From positions 2,666,001 to 2,730,000 of the forward strand of contig NZ_CP071247.1 of the NCBI RefSeq assembly GCF_017301335.1: a stretch of DNA of 64,000 nucleotides, given 5' to 3'. How positions within the stretch are numbered: the first letter of the stretch is position 1; each line of letters starts with the position of its first letter. The position numbers and the translations under genes were made by a program. This document shows positions 35,950-45,134 of the stretch, in pieces. The notes beneath the pieces were generated by a model, which was not told the DNA's origin, made no database searches, and was given only the letters and a program-made list of their open reading frames with translations. Origin of the DNA: Marinobacter salinisoli (GTDB taxonomy: Bacteria > Pseudomonadota > Gammaproteobacteria > Pseudomonadales > Oleiphilaceae).

Positions 35950-37413
35950 TCAAACTGACGCTCGCAATGAGTCCATTTTTTCCCACTGTTGCTTTTTGCG
36001 ATAAATCGTCGATGGACTGATTTCCAGAAAAGCCGCCGCCTTCGGCACATTGCCGCCACATTTCTCGATGGCGGATTCGATAATACGTTTTTCCTCAAGC
36101 CACAGCGGAATTATGGCCTTCAGCTCAGACCGGGTGTTATCACCAGTCTTAGGGCCGCTCGGCTGTTGCTGGCTGGGCGGCAGTTCTTTTGATACCCCCG
36201 GGATCTCGCTACCCGGCTGGCGGGGAAGCCCAGCGCTGGCTGCGCGAAGGTCAGGCAGCATGGACATTTCAACGATCTTCCCATCATGGAGCACCACAAC
36301 ATTCCGGATCACGTTACTTAACTCACGCACATTACCCGGCCAGGAGTGTTGCATGAAAAATTGCTCAACGTCCGGGCTGAATGATTCAAACGCCTTGTGC
36401 TCATCTTTCGCGTATTGCAGCAGCAGTGAATGAGCTATGAGCATGATGTCATTGCCCCGCTCTCGCAGTGCCGGCATATGAATGGGTATGACATGAAGCC
36501 TGTAGTAGAGGTCTTCACGAAATCTGCCTTCCTGTACCTCCAGGAGCGGGTCCCGATTGGTCGCGCAGATAAAGCGCACATCGACTTTGAGTTCTTTGCT
36601 GCTACCCACGGGCTGAAACGTGCCGGACTGAATCAAACGCAGCAGTTTGCTCTGCAGATCAAGCGGCATTTCGCCGATTTCGTCGAGGAACAGCGTCCCG
36701 CCAGAAGCTCTCAATGCTGCCCCCTCGCGCGCAGCCGACGCGCCGGTGAATGCGCCTTTCACATGCCCGAAAATCTCGCTTTCAATGAGTTCGCGGGGAA
36801 TCGCGGCACAATTAATGGCAACAAACGGCTTATCTGAACGGTTGCTTTCTGCGTGCAAAGCTTCCGAGCACAACTCTTTCCCGGTGCCGCTCTCGCCGGT
36901 AATGAAAACCGAAGCCCGACTCTTGCTGGCACTCTCAATGATTCGATAAACATTCTGCATCGGCAGGGAGGCGCCGATCATCTTGTGGAACTGTTCTCTG
37001 ACGAACGTTTTCTCGTACTCTTCGACAACGGCTTTCAGTTTCTGTTCTTTGAGAATGTTCGCCAGAGTGACGCACAGGCGCGCCTTGTCGAAAGGCTTGG
37101 AGATGAAATCACTTGCCCCGCGCTGCATGGCGTCGACAACCATATCCACCGAGCCATGGCCGGTGATCACAACAACCGGAAGTGCTGGTTGCTCTTTCTG
37201 CATGCGATCGAGAATGTCCAGCCCACTCATGTCGGGCAAGCGGACATCAGTGACCAAAGCATTGAAGCTGGTCGCGGAAAGACTCTGGAGAGCGTCATGC
37301 CCCGTGTGGACTACCTCGACCTCGTAGTCCTGTTCCAGATAACTGCGGTATACGAGGGCATTTGAGGGGCTGTCCTCAACGAGCAAAACCCGGGGCCGTG
37401 AGTCATTCGGCAT
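35950..37413 (-). CDS. LuxO/SypG-like sigma-54-dependent response regulator
   Basis: 487 aa. REC domain with phospho-acceptor Asp56 (NALVTDVRLPDMSG); AAA+ with Walker A at about 173-180 (GESGTGKE), the sigma-54 contact loop GAFTGA at 220-225 and Walker B GGTLFLDEIGEM; and a C-terminal Fis-type helix-turn-helix (EKCGGNVPKAAAFLEISPSTIYRKKQQW). It opens sigma-54 promoters when phosphorylated. The domain order, the cognate hybrid kinase 20 bp upstream and the perfect LuxO-type sites in the neighbourhood make it the likely activator of the polysaccharide locus. Whether phosphorylation activates or only modulates it here is not known. Confidence 0.92.
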   Translation of the reverse strand: MPNDSRPRVLLVEDSPSNALVYRSYLEQDYEVEVVHTGHDALQSLSATSFNALVTDVRLPDMSGLDILDRMQKEQPALPVVVITGHGSVDMVVDAMQRGASDFISKPFDKARLCVTLANILKEQKLKAVVEEYEKTFVREQFHKMIGASLPMQNVYRIIESASKSRASVFITGESGTGKELCSEALHAESNRSDKPFVAINCAAIPRELIESEIFGHVKGAFTGASAAREGAALRASGGTLFLDEIGEMPLDLQSKLLRLIQSGTFQPVGSSKELKVDVRFICATNRDPLLEVQEGRFREDLYYRLHVIPIHMPALRERGNDIMLIAHSLLLQYAKDEHKAFESFSPDVEQFFMQHSWPGNVRELSNVIRNVVVLHDGKIVEMSMLPDLRAASAGLPRQPGSEIPGVSKELPPSQQQPSGPKTGDNTRSELKAIIPLWLEEKRIIESAIEKCGGNVPKAAAFLEISPSTIYRKKQQWEKMDSLRASV

Positions 37414-37433
37414 TCATTCTTCCTTTCCGGACG

Positions 37434-40400
37434 TTACAGGGACTGTTCAGGAGTCTGCTGAAGCTGCTCATAGTACTGAGAGTATTTCATCAGGGTTTGC
37501 TCCGCCACTGTCTGCAACAACTCCAGCAAGGCCTGATCAGAACCGGCGGCATGCCCGATGGCCGCATCCTCAACTTGTTTCGCAATGGATTGCAGATGCA
37601 GGCCGCCGAACGTCCCGGCACAGCTCTTCAGCGCATGGGCCTGCTCTCTAATCTCATCTTCGTCATTTTTTACTGACGCATTTTCAATGTGTTGAAGCCT
37701 TTTTTTCACTTCATTTATAAATACCGAAATCATCATCGGTATTGTTTCGGGTGACGTGTCGGCAGCCAGTTGATCAAGTACCTCCATGGACATGATCTCA
37801 GGCTGGCTGGCCTGCGGTTTACTCGGTTCCATTGTCGTACCCCTGGTTTCTGTTGCACATTGCTCGATCGCATTGACCAATCGATCGATTTTGAAGGGTT
37901 TGCTGATAAAGTCACACATCCCTCCTTTGAGGCAGCGGTCAATTTCAGATGTTTCGGCATTCGCCGTCAGGGCGATAATCGGCGTACTCGCATTCAAGCC
38001 CCCCGATTGTTGTATTCGGGCACTCGCCTCCAGGCCATTAAGTCGAGGCATGCGCATGTCCATCAGAATCACTGCATATTGTCGCTCCGCTGCCCGCTCA
38101 CAGGCCTCGATTCCATCTTTGGCTGTATCGACAGAGTATCCTCTACCCTGCAGCATTTCCGAACCAATCAGAAGATTTGCTTCAACATCATCGACCAGCA
38201 ACACCCGTTTGCCCGGAGCAGGATGAGACGCTTCGTCTTCAACATCACATTGCGGATCATCGACCGGGACTTGATTGTAGTGGGCTTGATCGGGCTCCGC
38301 CGTCTCATCCGCCTTGCCAAACGGAAACTTCACGGTGAATGTGGTGCCCACCCCGACTTTACTTTTTACGGCGATCGATCCACCCATGCCATCCAGTAAC
38401 TTTCGAGCAATGGCGAGGCCCAGGCCAGATCCACCATAACCGGAATCCCGCATCGCATCGACCTGCTCGAACTCGGAAAAAATCGTATCAACCAGGTCCT
38501 CAGGTATTCCGGCCCCGGTATCACTGACCTCGATGCAAGCCCACTCGTCAGTTTCCCCGTCCACCTGAGCCGCACAGGTGACTTCAACCCAAACCCGACC
38601 CTCGTGGGTAAATTTGCACGCATTATCCAGAAGAATGGTGAGGATCTGGCGGAGATGATTCGGGTCCGCTTTTATCAACTCGGGAAGAGACTCATCGATT
38701 GTGCAGCCCAGATCGACGTCAGGATTGCTGTGCTGGGCACGGATCCCTTCCTGTACGTCATTTAACAACTGCCGAACATCAAAATCCCGTCGATTAAACG
38801 AAATGTACCCTGCCTCGATTTTTGAGAAGTCCAGGATTTCATTGACCACGGCAAGAAGGGCATCTCCGGAGCGTTGCGCCAGAGCGAGATAGCGGCTGCC
38901 GTGGTCATTCAGCTGCACCCGCTCTTCCAAAAGCGACAGAGAGCCCAGAACGGCGTTGAGTGGTGAACGTATTTCATGACTCATATAGGACAGGAATCGG
39001 GATTTCGCTTGAGACGCCTGCTCGGCTTCTGCCTTGGAATTCAACAGTTGCCGCTCCCAGACTTTGCGTTCGCTGATGTCGCGCAAGGCAGCATTCACAA
39101 ATATTTCATCATCCACCTCTATGGCGGTCAGCGCCAATTCCACAGGGAAGGTTTCGCCGGTGCGCCTCAGAGCCATCGTTTCAACCCGTTTGCCAATCAG
39201 CGGTCCCTCGCCCGTGGCAAGAAAATGTGCCATGCCCTTGTTGTGGGCAGAGCGGAGGTCTTCGGGAATCAAATACTGCGCCATGGGCTGGCCGATCAGT
39301 TCCTCGCGCTTCCAGCCAAAGAGCACCTCAGCAGACTGACTGAAATCCGTGACATGCCCCTCTTTATTAATCGTGATTAAAGCGTCCAGACTGCAGTCGA
39401 ACAAATTGGCCTTCAGGCGCTCGCTGATTCTCACCGAACGCTCCAACTCCTGCTCCTGCGTGCGGTCCCGCAGGGTCAGGACAAACATATCCTTGTCACC
39501 GGCCGCAAACGGCACGACCGACGCCTGGGCATAGACCCTGCGACCTGACTGGCACCTCAGGCTGAAGTCGATTCTGCTGCCCAGGGTCATGCGATCCGCC
39601 TGGAACCGCTCCGCATTCTCCACGTCCAGACTGCTGAGCACCTCAACCAACTGCCGGTCACTGAGATCCGCTTCAGACAGCTCCGTCATGGTTTCCATCG
39701 CCTTATTCGCCAAAACAACACGCCAGCGGCTATCCAGCATGGCGAAGCCATCGGGAGCAGCTCTGAACAGCGATTTGATCTCAGTTTCACGCTCCTGTAG
39801 CCGGCTGTTCGCAATCTGGAGTGCAGCGTTACTTTGCTCCAACGCTCGTTCACGTTCCTTCAAGATTCGGGACATGGAGTTGAACGCTTCCATCGTCTCG
39901 GCCAACTCATCATTGCCAGTGACTGGTATAGACTCACCCAGCGCGCCCGCCTGGAGTTTTTGACTGGCATCCCTCAAATCGAGAATGCGTTTGGTCAGAA
40001 AATTGGCCAACACCAGAGAACAGAGGGCCACCAGCACGAGCTCCAGTCCCGCAATGGTATACAGTCGGACATTCGCCTGAGCAGCCAGACTTTTCAGTTC
40101 CTCGATCGAAAAGCCCAGATACAAGGTACCGAGAACCTGGTCCCCGACTGCCAGATCACTGCGGACATCGAAGATTCCATCGTCAACACTGCCCACGTCG
40201 TAATCCTGAGCAGACAAGGTCTCGGGCTGAGCGCCCACCGAAACCAGAATGCGCTCATAACCCTGAAGCTGCGCGTAATGGACCCCCTCCAGCGAGCCAA
40301 TTTGTTCAACCTGTTCTTTCAGGGAGGCCAGGTCGTAGGAGATCAGAGCGTCCAACAGAACCGAACTGGCGAGCTGAACGGTATCGTTGGCGCGCTTGAG

Positions 40401-40514
40401 TACCGCTTTTTCCGCCGAGGTTTCCAGAAAGCTGAGTGCTTGCCAGATCAGCAAAGACAGGAACACCACTTCAATGAATGCGATGCCCAGAATCGTTTTC
40501 CAGCGAAACGACAT
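37434..40514 (-). CDS. Hybrid sensor kinase with HAMP, two PAS, REC and Hpt domains
   Basis: 1026 aa. TM1 (TILGIAFIEVVFLSLLIW), periplasmic loop of about 125 residues, TM2 (LELVLVALCSLVLANFL), HAMP, PAS at about 250-360 and 370-480, HisKA (SHEIRSPLNAVLGSLS), HATPase_c (NACKFT; GSGLGLAIARKL), REC with VILMDMRMPRLNG, and a C-terminal Hpt (AHALKSCAGTFGG). The built-in Hpt means the phosphate can pass directly to the downstream regulator. The architecture resembles SypF/LuxQ-type kinases. It is encoded between a PhnD-like binding protein and the sigma-54 regulator. Confidence 0.92.
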   Translation of the reverse strand: MSFRWKTILGIAFIEVVFLSLLIWQALSFLETSAEKAVLKRANDTVQLASSVLLDALISYDLASLKEQVEQIGSLEGVHYAQLQGYERILVSVGAQPETLSAQDYDVGSVDDGIFDVRSDLAVGDQVLGTLYLGFSIEELKSLAAQANVRLYTIAGLELVLVALCSLVLANFLTKRILDLRDASQKLQAGALGESIPVTGNDELAETMEAFNSMSRILKERERALEQSNAALQIANSRLQERETEIKSLFRAAPDGFAMLDSRWRVVLANKAMETMTELSEADLSDRQLVEVLSSLDVENAERFQADRMTLGSRIDFSLRCQSGRRVYAQASVVPFAAGDKDMFVLTLRDRTQEQELERSVRISERLKANLFDCSLDALITINKEGHVTDFSQSAEVLFGWKREELIGQPMAQYLIPEDLRSAHNKGMAHFLATGEGPLIGKRVETMALRRTGETFPVELALTAIEVDDEIFVNAALRDISERKVWERQLLNSKAEAEQASQAKSRFLSYMSHEIRSPLNAVLGSLSLLEERVQLNDHGSRYLALAQRSGDALLAVVNEILDFSKIEAGYISFNRRDFDVRQLLNDVQEGIRAQHSNPDVDLGCTIDESLPELIKADPNHLRQILTILLDNACKFTHEGRVWVEVTCAAQVDGETDEWACIEVSDTGAGIPEDLVDTIFSEFEQVDAMRDSGYGGSGLGLAIARKLLDGMGGSIAVKSKVGVGTTFTVKFPFGKADETAEPDQAHYNQVPVDDPQCDVEDEASHPAPGKRVLLVDDVEANLLIGSEMLQGRGYSVDTAKDGIEACERAAERQYAVILMDMRMPRLNGLEASARIQQSGGLNASTPIIALTANAETSEIDRCLKGGMCDFISKPFKIDRLVNAIEQCATETRGTTMEPSKPQASQPEIMSMEVLDQLAADTSPETIPMMISVFINEVKKRLQHIENASVKNDEDEIREQAHALKSCAGTFGGLHLQSIAKQVEDAAIGHAAGSDQALLELLQTVAEQTLMKYSQYYEQLQQTPEQSL

Positions 40515-40564
40515 AACAAGCTCCTCCCCTTAGCCCGCAGCCGACACACACAAGGACGACGGAG

Positions 40565-41392
40565 TCACTGCGCGTTAATCCCCAGGTCGCGAACGTCGTC
40601 CCAGTCTGTATTGGCAGCGGCCTGAAATCCCTTCATATCCAGCTCTTCCAGTATTGAGCGCCCGCGTTCAGATTCATGCATTTGACTCAATGCCTGTTCC
40701 ACCAAGGCTTTAGTTTGTGGCGTGACCCGCGGATGAGCTGCGATCGCGTGCCCGGTGTATCCCGGCGATAACCAGAGCACTTCCAGTTGCTCGCGAATCT
40801 CGGGTTCTACTTCGTTCAGGGTTCTGACAATCCCGCCACCGGCTGCGAACAGCCCCTTAGCCACAGAGCGGTAGACCGAATCGTGTGATTTCACGAACTC
40901 AGCCTGATAGCCCGGCGCAGCTTCATCAAGGTGGGCGCGGGTAATCAGCGTGGCGGCGAAGGCATTGGGCGCCGGAAATGCCACTGATTGACCTGCCAAC
41001 TCCTCCACGGCGCCGATTTTGAGATCCGATGACACGACGATGATTCCGCGAATGACGTGGTTACTCTGGCGAGCCACCGCTGAATATCCGGGATCTTCGC
41101 TGAACACAGTAAAGTGATACGGGTTCATGTACGCGAAGTCATAGACACCATCTGCCAGCCGGCGCTCGAATTCCGGGATATTGGGGGCGGTCGCAAACCT
41201 TACGGTGGAGCCGGTCTTTTCCGTCAGGTAAGCCATCAAAGGCAGCCACTGCCGCGCCAGTTTCTCGCTGGCCTGCTGCGGAACAACGCCGAAGGTATAC
41301 ACCTTGGGCGCAGACTGCTGCGCGCTCGCCACGCCGGGCACCGAGACCAGTATTGCCGACAGTAAAAATATTACCCGCAAGGAACATGTCAT
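40565..41392 (-). CDS. PhnD-like phosphate/phosphonate-type periplasmic binding protein
   Basis: 275 aa from the ATG at 41392, with GGAG-rich sequence upstream; the 41470 start adds 26 non-signal residues. A signal peptide ends VPGVASA-QQ. The mature part has the PhnD fold (VYTFGVVPQQASEKLARQWLPLMAYLTEKTG; VYDFAYMNPYHFTVF; GQSVAFPAPNAFAATLI; LWLSPGYTGHAIAAHPRVTPQ). There is no ABC permease or ATPase nearby. It starts the operon that continues with the hybrid kinase and the sigma-54 regulator, so it probably works as the ligand sensor partner of the kinase, as LuxP does for LuxQ. Confidence 0.86.
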   Translation of the reverse strand: MTCSLRVIFLLSAILVSVPGVASAQQSAPKVYTFGVVPQQASEKLARQWLPLMAYLTEKTGSTVRFATAPNIPEFERRLADGVYDFAYMNPYHFTVFSEDPGYSAVARQSNHVIRGIIVVSSDLKIGAVEELAGQSVAFPAPNAFAATLITRAHLDEAAPGYQAEFVKSHDSVYRSVAKGLFAAGGGIVRTLNEVEPEIREQLEVLWLSPGYTGHAIAAHPRVTPQTKALVEQALSQMHESERGRSILEELDMKGFQAAANTDWDDVRDLGINAQ

Positions 41393-41459
41393 CTCCCGTA
41401 TCTCCTTTTGAGTGGTTCGTGGCTTCAACCAATGAAAAACTTCACACAGGTTTACCCAA

Positions 41460-41474
41460 GCATTTTTCACACCA
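41460..41474 (-). promoter_or_regulatory. Possible weak sigma-54 promoter of the binding protein-kinase-regulator operon
   Basis: Minus strand TTGGTGTGAAAAATGC has GG at -24 (41473-41472), ten bases, then GC at -12 (41461-41460). The -24 element is TGGTG, not TGGCA, so it is weak. It is about 85 bp from the LuxO-type site at 41553, and the operon start is about 68 nt downstream. Confidence 0.4.
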
Positions 41475-41552
41475 ATAAAGGTTGATCGGCGACGTACCGG
41501 CTGGTTACCAGCACTGCACGTTCGCGAAAACGGTCCTCAGACTCAATCTGTT

Positions 41553-41565
41553 TTGCAAAATGCAA
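41553..41565. promoter_or_regulatory. LuxO-type operator (perfect) in the divergent sensor / partner-switch intergenic region
   Basis: TTGCAAAATGCAA, perfect TTGCA-N3-TGCAA, in the 314-bp gap between the phnD-like and REC-PP2C genes. It is 73 bp upstream of the plus-strand sigma-54 promoter and could also serve a weaker minus-strand promoter. Confidence 0.82.
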
Positions 41566-41630
41566 CGCACTTTGCGATCTAACAGCTCTTGCCTGCGCTA
41601 AGTGTTGAACATCGCTGGTTCTTGCGCAGC

Positions 41631-41646
41631 TGGCACCGTATTTGCG
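41631..41646 (+). promoter_or_regulatory. Sigma-54 promoter of the REC-PP2C operon
   Basis: TGGCAC-CGTAT-TTGC: GG at 41632-41633, exactly ten bases, GC at 41644-41645. This is a near-consensus -24/-12 element. The start codon of the REC-PP2C gene is about 62 nt downstream. Confidence 0.88.
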
Positions 41647-41706
41647 AACACGTTCAGTAGTTCCGGGTTCAAGGCTCACATTGGCCACTTTGAAAGGAAA
41701 AAACTT

Positions 41707-42990
41707 ATGTCGGCAAACGCTAATCCAGCTCAGGCTTCCCAGCACAGCTGCCGGGCGCTGATCGTTGAAGACAGCGCACCAGAGAGGATGCGGCTGAGTG
41801 CAGTGCTGGCGAAGCTGGGTTATCAAGTGTCTGAAGCTTCGGACGGATTGGAGGCACTGGCCCACCTGGAAGACAGTGGTCAGCCTGTGAACATCGTCAT
41901 CAGCGACTGGCGAATGCCCGCTGTGGACGGCATCGAGCTTTGCCGACGCATCAAGACGTCCTCAGAACTTGCGCCCTATTTCATTTTGCTGACGGGCCAA
42001 CGCACCGTAAACGATCTGGTCGCCGCCATGGATGCCGGCGCGGATGATTTCATCGCCAAGCCCTTCGCTGTAGAGGAACTCAGGGTCCGCCTGGCCGCCG
42101 GCCGCCGGGTGACAGATCTCCGGGAATCGTTGTGCCAGAACAATCGGGAACTCAAAAAGGCATTGGCCGAAAAACAGAATGCACTGACGCAAATCCGCGA
42201 CGATCTGGCGGCTGCCGAAACACTGCAAAGGGCTCTCTTGCCAGACCCATCCTCCTTGCCGGGCAGCATAAGCGTTCTTCACTATTTTCGCGGCGCAAGT
42301 GGCGTTGCCGGCGACGCCTACAACATCGTTCCTGTGTCAGAAAACACCATTGCGTTCTATCTTATCGACGTGTCTGGCCATGGCATTAAATCGGCCATGC
42401 TGTCCTTTTACGCCACACAGCTTTTAACCAACGCCTCCAAGCAACCGGGCAGCATAGTCTCGCGCGTTCCGAGCCGTGTGGCAGCCGCACTCAATGAGCG
42501 CTTGCTGGCTGAGGTCGGCGGAACCGACTACCTGACCATGATCTATGGGATCCTCAACACGGAGACAGGTCACGGAACCTTCTGCCAGGCCGGGCACCCC
42601 AATCCGTTCATCACATCTCCGGAGAATCCCTCACCCCGCCCGTTGGGCACCAATGGATTCGCCATCGGAATGTTCGAACACGCAACCTATGATGACGTTT
42701 GCTTCCACCTGGGGGCCAGGGAAAGCCTGGTGATCACCTCAGACGGAATCTTCGCGCACCAGACAGATTCTGGACAGCCACTCACCACGAACCATCTTTC
42801 AATGCTGCTAGACCGCATTGCTTACCTGCCTATCGAAGCACAACAGCAACAGCTTACGGCAACGTTAAATAACTTCCTCGAGGGTCAGGAGTTGGAGGAC
42901 GACGTCTCAGTGATGGTGATACGCAGATCTGGTTCCTCCACCACCCGCCCGGCTGTATCCGAGAGCGAATGCGCCGAGGCCCAGCTATGA
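41707..42990 (+). CDS. REC-PP2C (SpoIIE/RsbU-type) serine phosphatase, SypE-like
   Basis: 427 aa from the ATG at 41707, preceded by GAAAGGA. REC at about 16-125 with phospho-Asp67 (VISDWRMPAVDG); a coiled-coil linker (about 140-175); PP2C/SpoIIE domain from about 180, with metal-site motifs GVAGDAYNIV, LIDVSGHG and ITSDGIF. It should dephosphorylate a STAS-domain protein, controlled by phosphorylation of its REC. The next two genes encode the matching kinase-type ATPase and STAS partner. Vibrio fischeri SypE holds the same phosphatase module plus an N-terminal RsbW domain in one protein. Confidence 0.92.
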   Translation: MSANANPAQASQHSCRALIVEDSAPERMRLSAVLAKLGYQVSEASDGLEALAHLEDSGQPVNIVISDWRMPAVDGIELCRRIKTSSELAPYFILLTGQRTVNDLVAAMDAGADDFIAKPFAVEELRVRLAAGRRVTDLRESLCQNNRELKKALAEKQNALTQIRDDLAAAETLQRALLPDPSSLPGSISVLHYFRGASGVAGDAYNIVPVSENTIAFYLIDVSGHGIKSAMLSFYATQLLTNASKQPGSIVSRVPSRVAAALNERLLAEVGGTDYLTMIYGILNTETGHGTFCQAGHPNPFITSPENPSPRPLGTNGFAIGMFEHATYDDVCFHLGARESLVITSDGIFAHQTDSGQPLTTNHLSMLLDRIAYLPIEAQQQQLTATLNNFLEGQELEDDVSVMVIRRSGSSTTRPAVSESECAEAQL

Positions 42991-43394
42991 GAACGCTCAT
43001 CATGACCTATCCGGTCACCACGGCAGCGATTGAGTTAGTCATGGAGGCGATTGAGGGAGCGCTGGACTCAGCAATCCACGACGCCCATGAGGTTTTCCAG
43101 ATCATGACGTGCTGCCGCGAGGCGTTGAACAACATCGTCGAACACTCGGGCGGGTCTTGGTTTACCACACGATTTCGGTTAGCGAACTTCGGCGAGCGTA
43201 ACGCCGTAGTCATCGCCTTCCGCTACCGGGGAACGGAATTCCAGCCGCCCTCACAAACAGAAACACCTTTGAACGCGGGATCTGGTCGAGGCTGGCCCAT
43301 TATGCAGGCCTGGATGGATCGCGCCCACGCCACATGTCACCGCGACACTGTCCGAGTGACTTTAAGCAAGCGTTTGACGACCAATCAGACGTAA
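42987..43394 (+). CDS. RsbW-like HATPase (anti-sigma/kinase-type) protein
   Basis: 135 aa from the ATG at 42987, overlapping the phosphatase stop (ATGA); the longer frame from 42969 is less likely. The GHKL fold has an N-box EALNNIVEHSGG and a G-rich lid GSGRGWPIM. It resembles RsbW/SpoIIAB kinases that phosphorylate STAS partners on serine, or HATPase proteins acting as anti-sigma switches. No cognate sigma factor is near. Confidence 0.82.
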   Translation: MRTLIMTYPVTTAAIELVMEAIEGALDSAIHDAHEVFQIMTCCREALNNIVEHSGGSWFTTRFRLANFGERNAVVIAFRYRGTEFQPPSQTETPLNAGSGRGWPIMQAWMDRAHATCHRDTVRVTLSKRLTTNQT

Positions 43395-43412
43395 CCACTG
43401 GAGAAAACGGTC

Positions 43413-43745
43413 ATGTCCACTCAAAGCTCAACCCAATACGAAATATTCGATCTCCCGGAGATGCTGGTAATGGCAAACAGCAGCGAAGTCCGAAAGCAGC
43501 TGGAGAACAGAATCAAGTCAGGGGCCCATCATTTAATCCTGAACCTTGAAGACGTCCTGTTCATGGACTCCAGCGGACTGGCAGTGATGGTTTCGGCGTA
43601 TAAAAAGACCCAGCCCATCTCCGGCAGCATCGTGCTTGCAGGGCCTGCCCCCAGCGTCCGTGCGTTACTGGAGCTGACACGGCTCCACGAAATGTTTGAG
43701 ATCTATGCCGATCTAGATGCCGCCCTGCGGGATCTGGCTGCCTGA
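43413..43745 (+). CDS. STAS-domain anti-anti-sigma-type protein, SypA-like
   Basis: 110 aa, a single STAS domain. The phosphorylation site is DSSGL (Ser53/Ser54; FMDSSGLAVMVSAYK), as in SpoIIAA. In partner-switching the kinase phosphorylates and the PP2C phosphatase dephosphorylates this serine. In V. fischeri SypA is the STAS protein needed for biofilm downstream of SypE. It is 18 nt after the RsbW-like gene and 22 nt before the flippase. Confidence 0.9.
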   Translation: MSTQSSTQYEIFDLPEMLVMANSSEVRKQLENRIKSGAHHLILNLEDVLFMDSSGLAVMVSAYKKTQPISGSIVLAGPAPSVRALLELTRLHEMFEIYADLDAALRDLAA

Positions 43746-43767
43746 CCCTTTCAGCCGGAGATTGGCC

Positions 43768-45075
43768 ATGAGCATATCATCAGCGCCACTGAGACTGTGG
43801 CGCTCCTTCACCGCCAACCGTTTTTTGCGCAACATAGGCTGGCTGACCTTGAGCATGCTCGCAAGCCGCGTGCTTCGGCTCGCTGTCACGGTCGTTGTGG
43901 CGCGGACGTTCACACAGCTGGATTATGGCCAGATTGCTCTGATATTCACGACACACGAGATCATTTCGCTGTTCATTCAGCGCTGCACCCAGGTCAAGCT
44001 GATACAAGCGCCACCTAAGGAACTGCCCTCTCTTTGCCGAACCACCTTCGGCATGAACTGGCTTCTGGGATTTACCCTCGCGTTAGTGCAATGCGCGGTA
44101 GGGTATGTCGTCGCCACGATCTATGGCGCGGCCGAGCTATGGCTACCTATCAGTCTTCTGGGCCTGTGTCATTTGATATTACCCATGGCGATGGTGCCAG
44201 CCGCACTGAATGTCCGGGAGGGCAAAATGCACCTGGTGGCGAAAATCGAAGTCGGCCAGACGACCTTCGAGACCGTCAGCGTGCTGGTGCTGATTGCCAG
44301 TGGTGCCGGAATCTGGGCGCTTGTCATCCCAAAACTCCTTGCACCATTTATCTGGGTTTATTTCCACCGCGCTCACAACACGTGGAGATTTGACCGCAGC
44401 AAACCCCAAGCATCCAGGATAGACATCCTGAAATACAGTCTGAACCTGATGGTGATTGATGGTCTTAGCGTTATCCGGCAAAACCTCGACTATCTGCTGG
44501 TCGGATACGTTCTCGGCATTGAAGCGCTTGGCCTCTATTACTTCGCATTTAATGCCGGCCTGGGGATCGCCACCACTTTTGCCAACGCGATCAATAGCGC
44601 TTTCCTGCCGCATCTGTGCAACGCAGATCACGATCAATCGCCCTCTGAACGTGCGCAGAAGTACCGAAGCGGTGTCAAGTTGATCATCATGACCGTCGGG
44701 GGGGTGGTAGTGTTACAGGCAGCAACAGCCCCCCTGTATGTTCCCCTGGTGTTTGGCAGTTCCTGGGAGGAGGCCGGCAGTATCCCTCTGATTGTGATCC
44801 TCTGTTTGACGGCGTTTCCGAAAACGCTTTTCGAGGCCAACAGCCAGTATCTCAGAGCCCTGGATTTACCTCAGGTCGATCTGAAGAATCATTTCTGGCT
44901 TACCGTGGCATTGACCGTTGCGGTCGTCGTGAGCGTCTACCACAGCCTGTTCCTGTTGGCGCTGGCCACCCTGATCACCTACACCTTGGCCGCCCTCGTT
45001 CTGTTGGTTTTCTGCTATCGCCTTGCTCCTGTGTCCCCGGAGCCAGCGGCTTTGCCTCAGCAACAGGTGTCTTAG
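43768..45075 (+). CDS. Wzx-type polysaccharide flippase
   Basis: 435 aa from the ATG at 43768, the shorter frame start that follows GGAG. It has 12 to 14 hydrophobic segments of the MVF/MATE-related oligosaccharide flippase type (WLTLSMLASRVLRLAVTVVVARTFTQLDYGQIAL near the N-terminus; FGSSWEEAGSIPLIVILCL). Such proteins flip undecaprenyl-linked repeat units to the periplasm. It follows the STAS gene by 22 nt and is probably in the same transcript. Confidence 0.88.
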   Translation: MSISSAPLRLWRSFTANRFLRNIGWLTLSMLASRVLRLAVTVVVARTFTQLDYGQIALIFTTHEIISLFIQRCTQVKLIQAPPKELPSLCRTTFGMNWLLGFTLALVQCAVGYVVATIYGAAELWLPISLLGLCHLILPMAMVPAALNVREGKMHLVAKIEVGQTTFETVSVLVLIASGAGIWALVIPKLLAPFIWVYFHRAHNTWRFDRSKPQASRIDILKYSLNLMVIDGLSVIRQNLDYLLVGYVLGIEALGLYYFAFNAGLGIATTFANAINSAFLPHLCNADHDQSPSERAQKYRSGVKLIIMTVGGVVVLQAATAPLYVPLVFGSSWEEAGSIPLIVILCLTAFPKTLFEANSQYLRALDLPQVDLKNHFWLTVALTVAVVVSVYHSLFLLALATLITYTLAALVLLVFCYRLAPVSPEPAALPQQQVS

Positions 45076-45134
45076 CATCCAACTCCGGGCTGGACCATGA
45101 AAGTTCAGCCCGGCCCTCCCCCCCAATTATCCAA

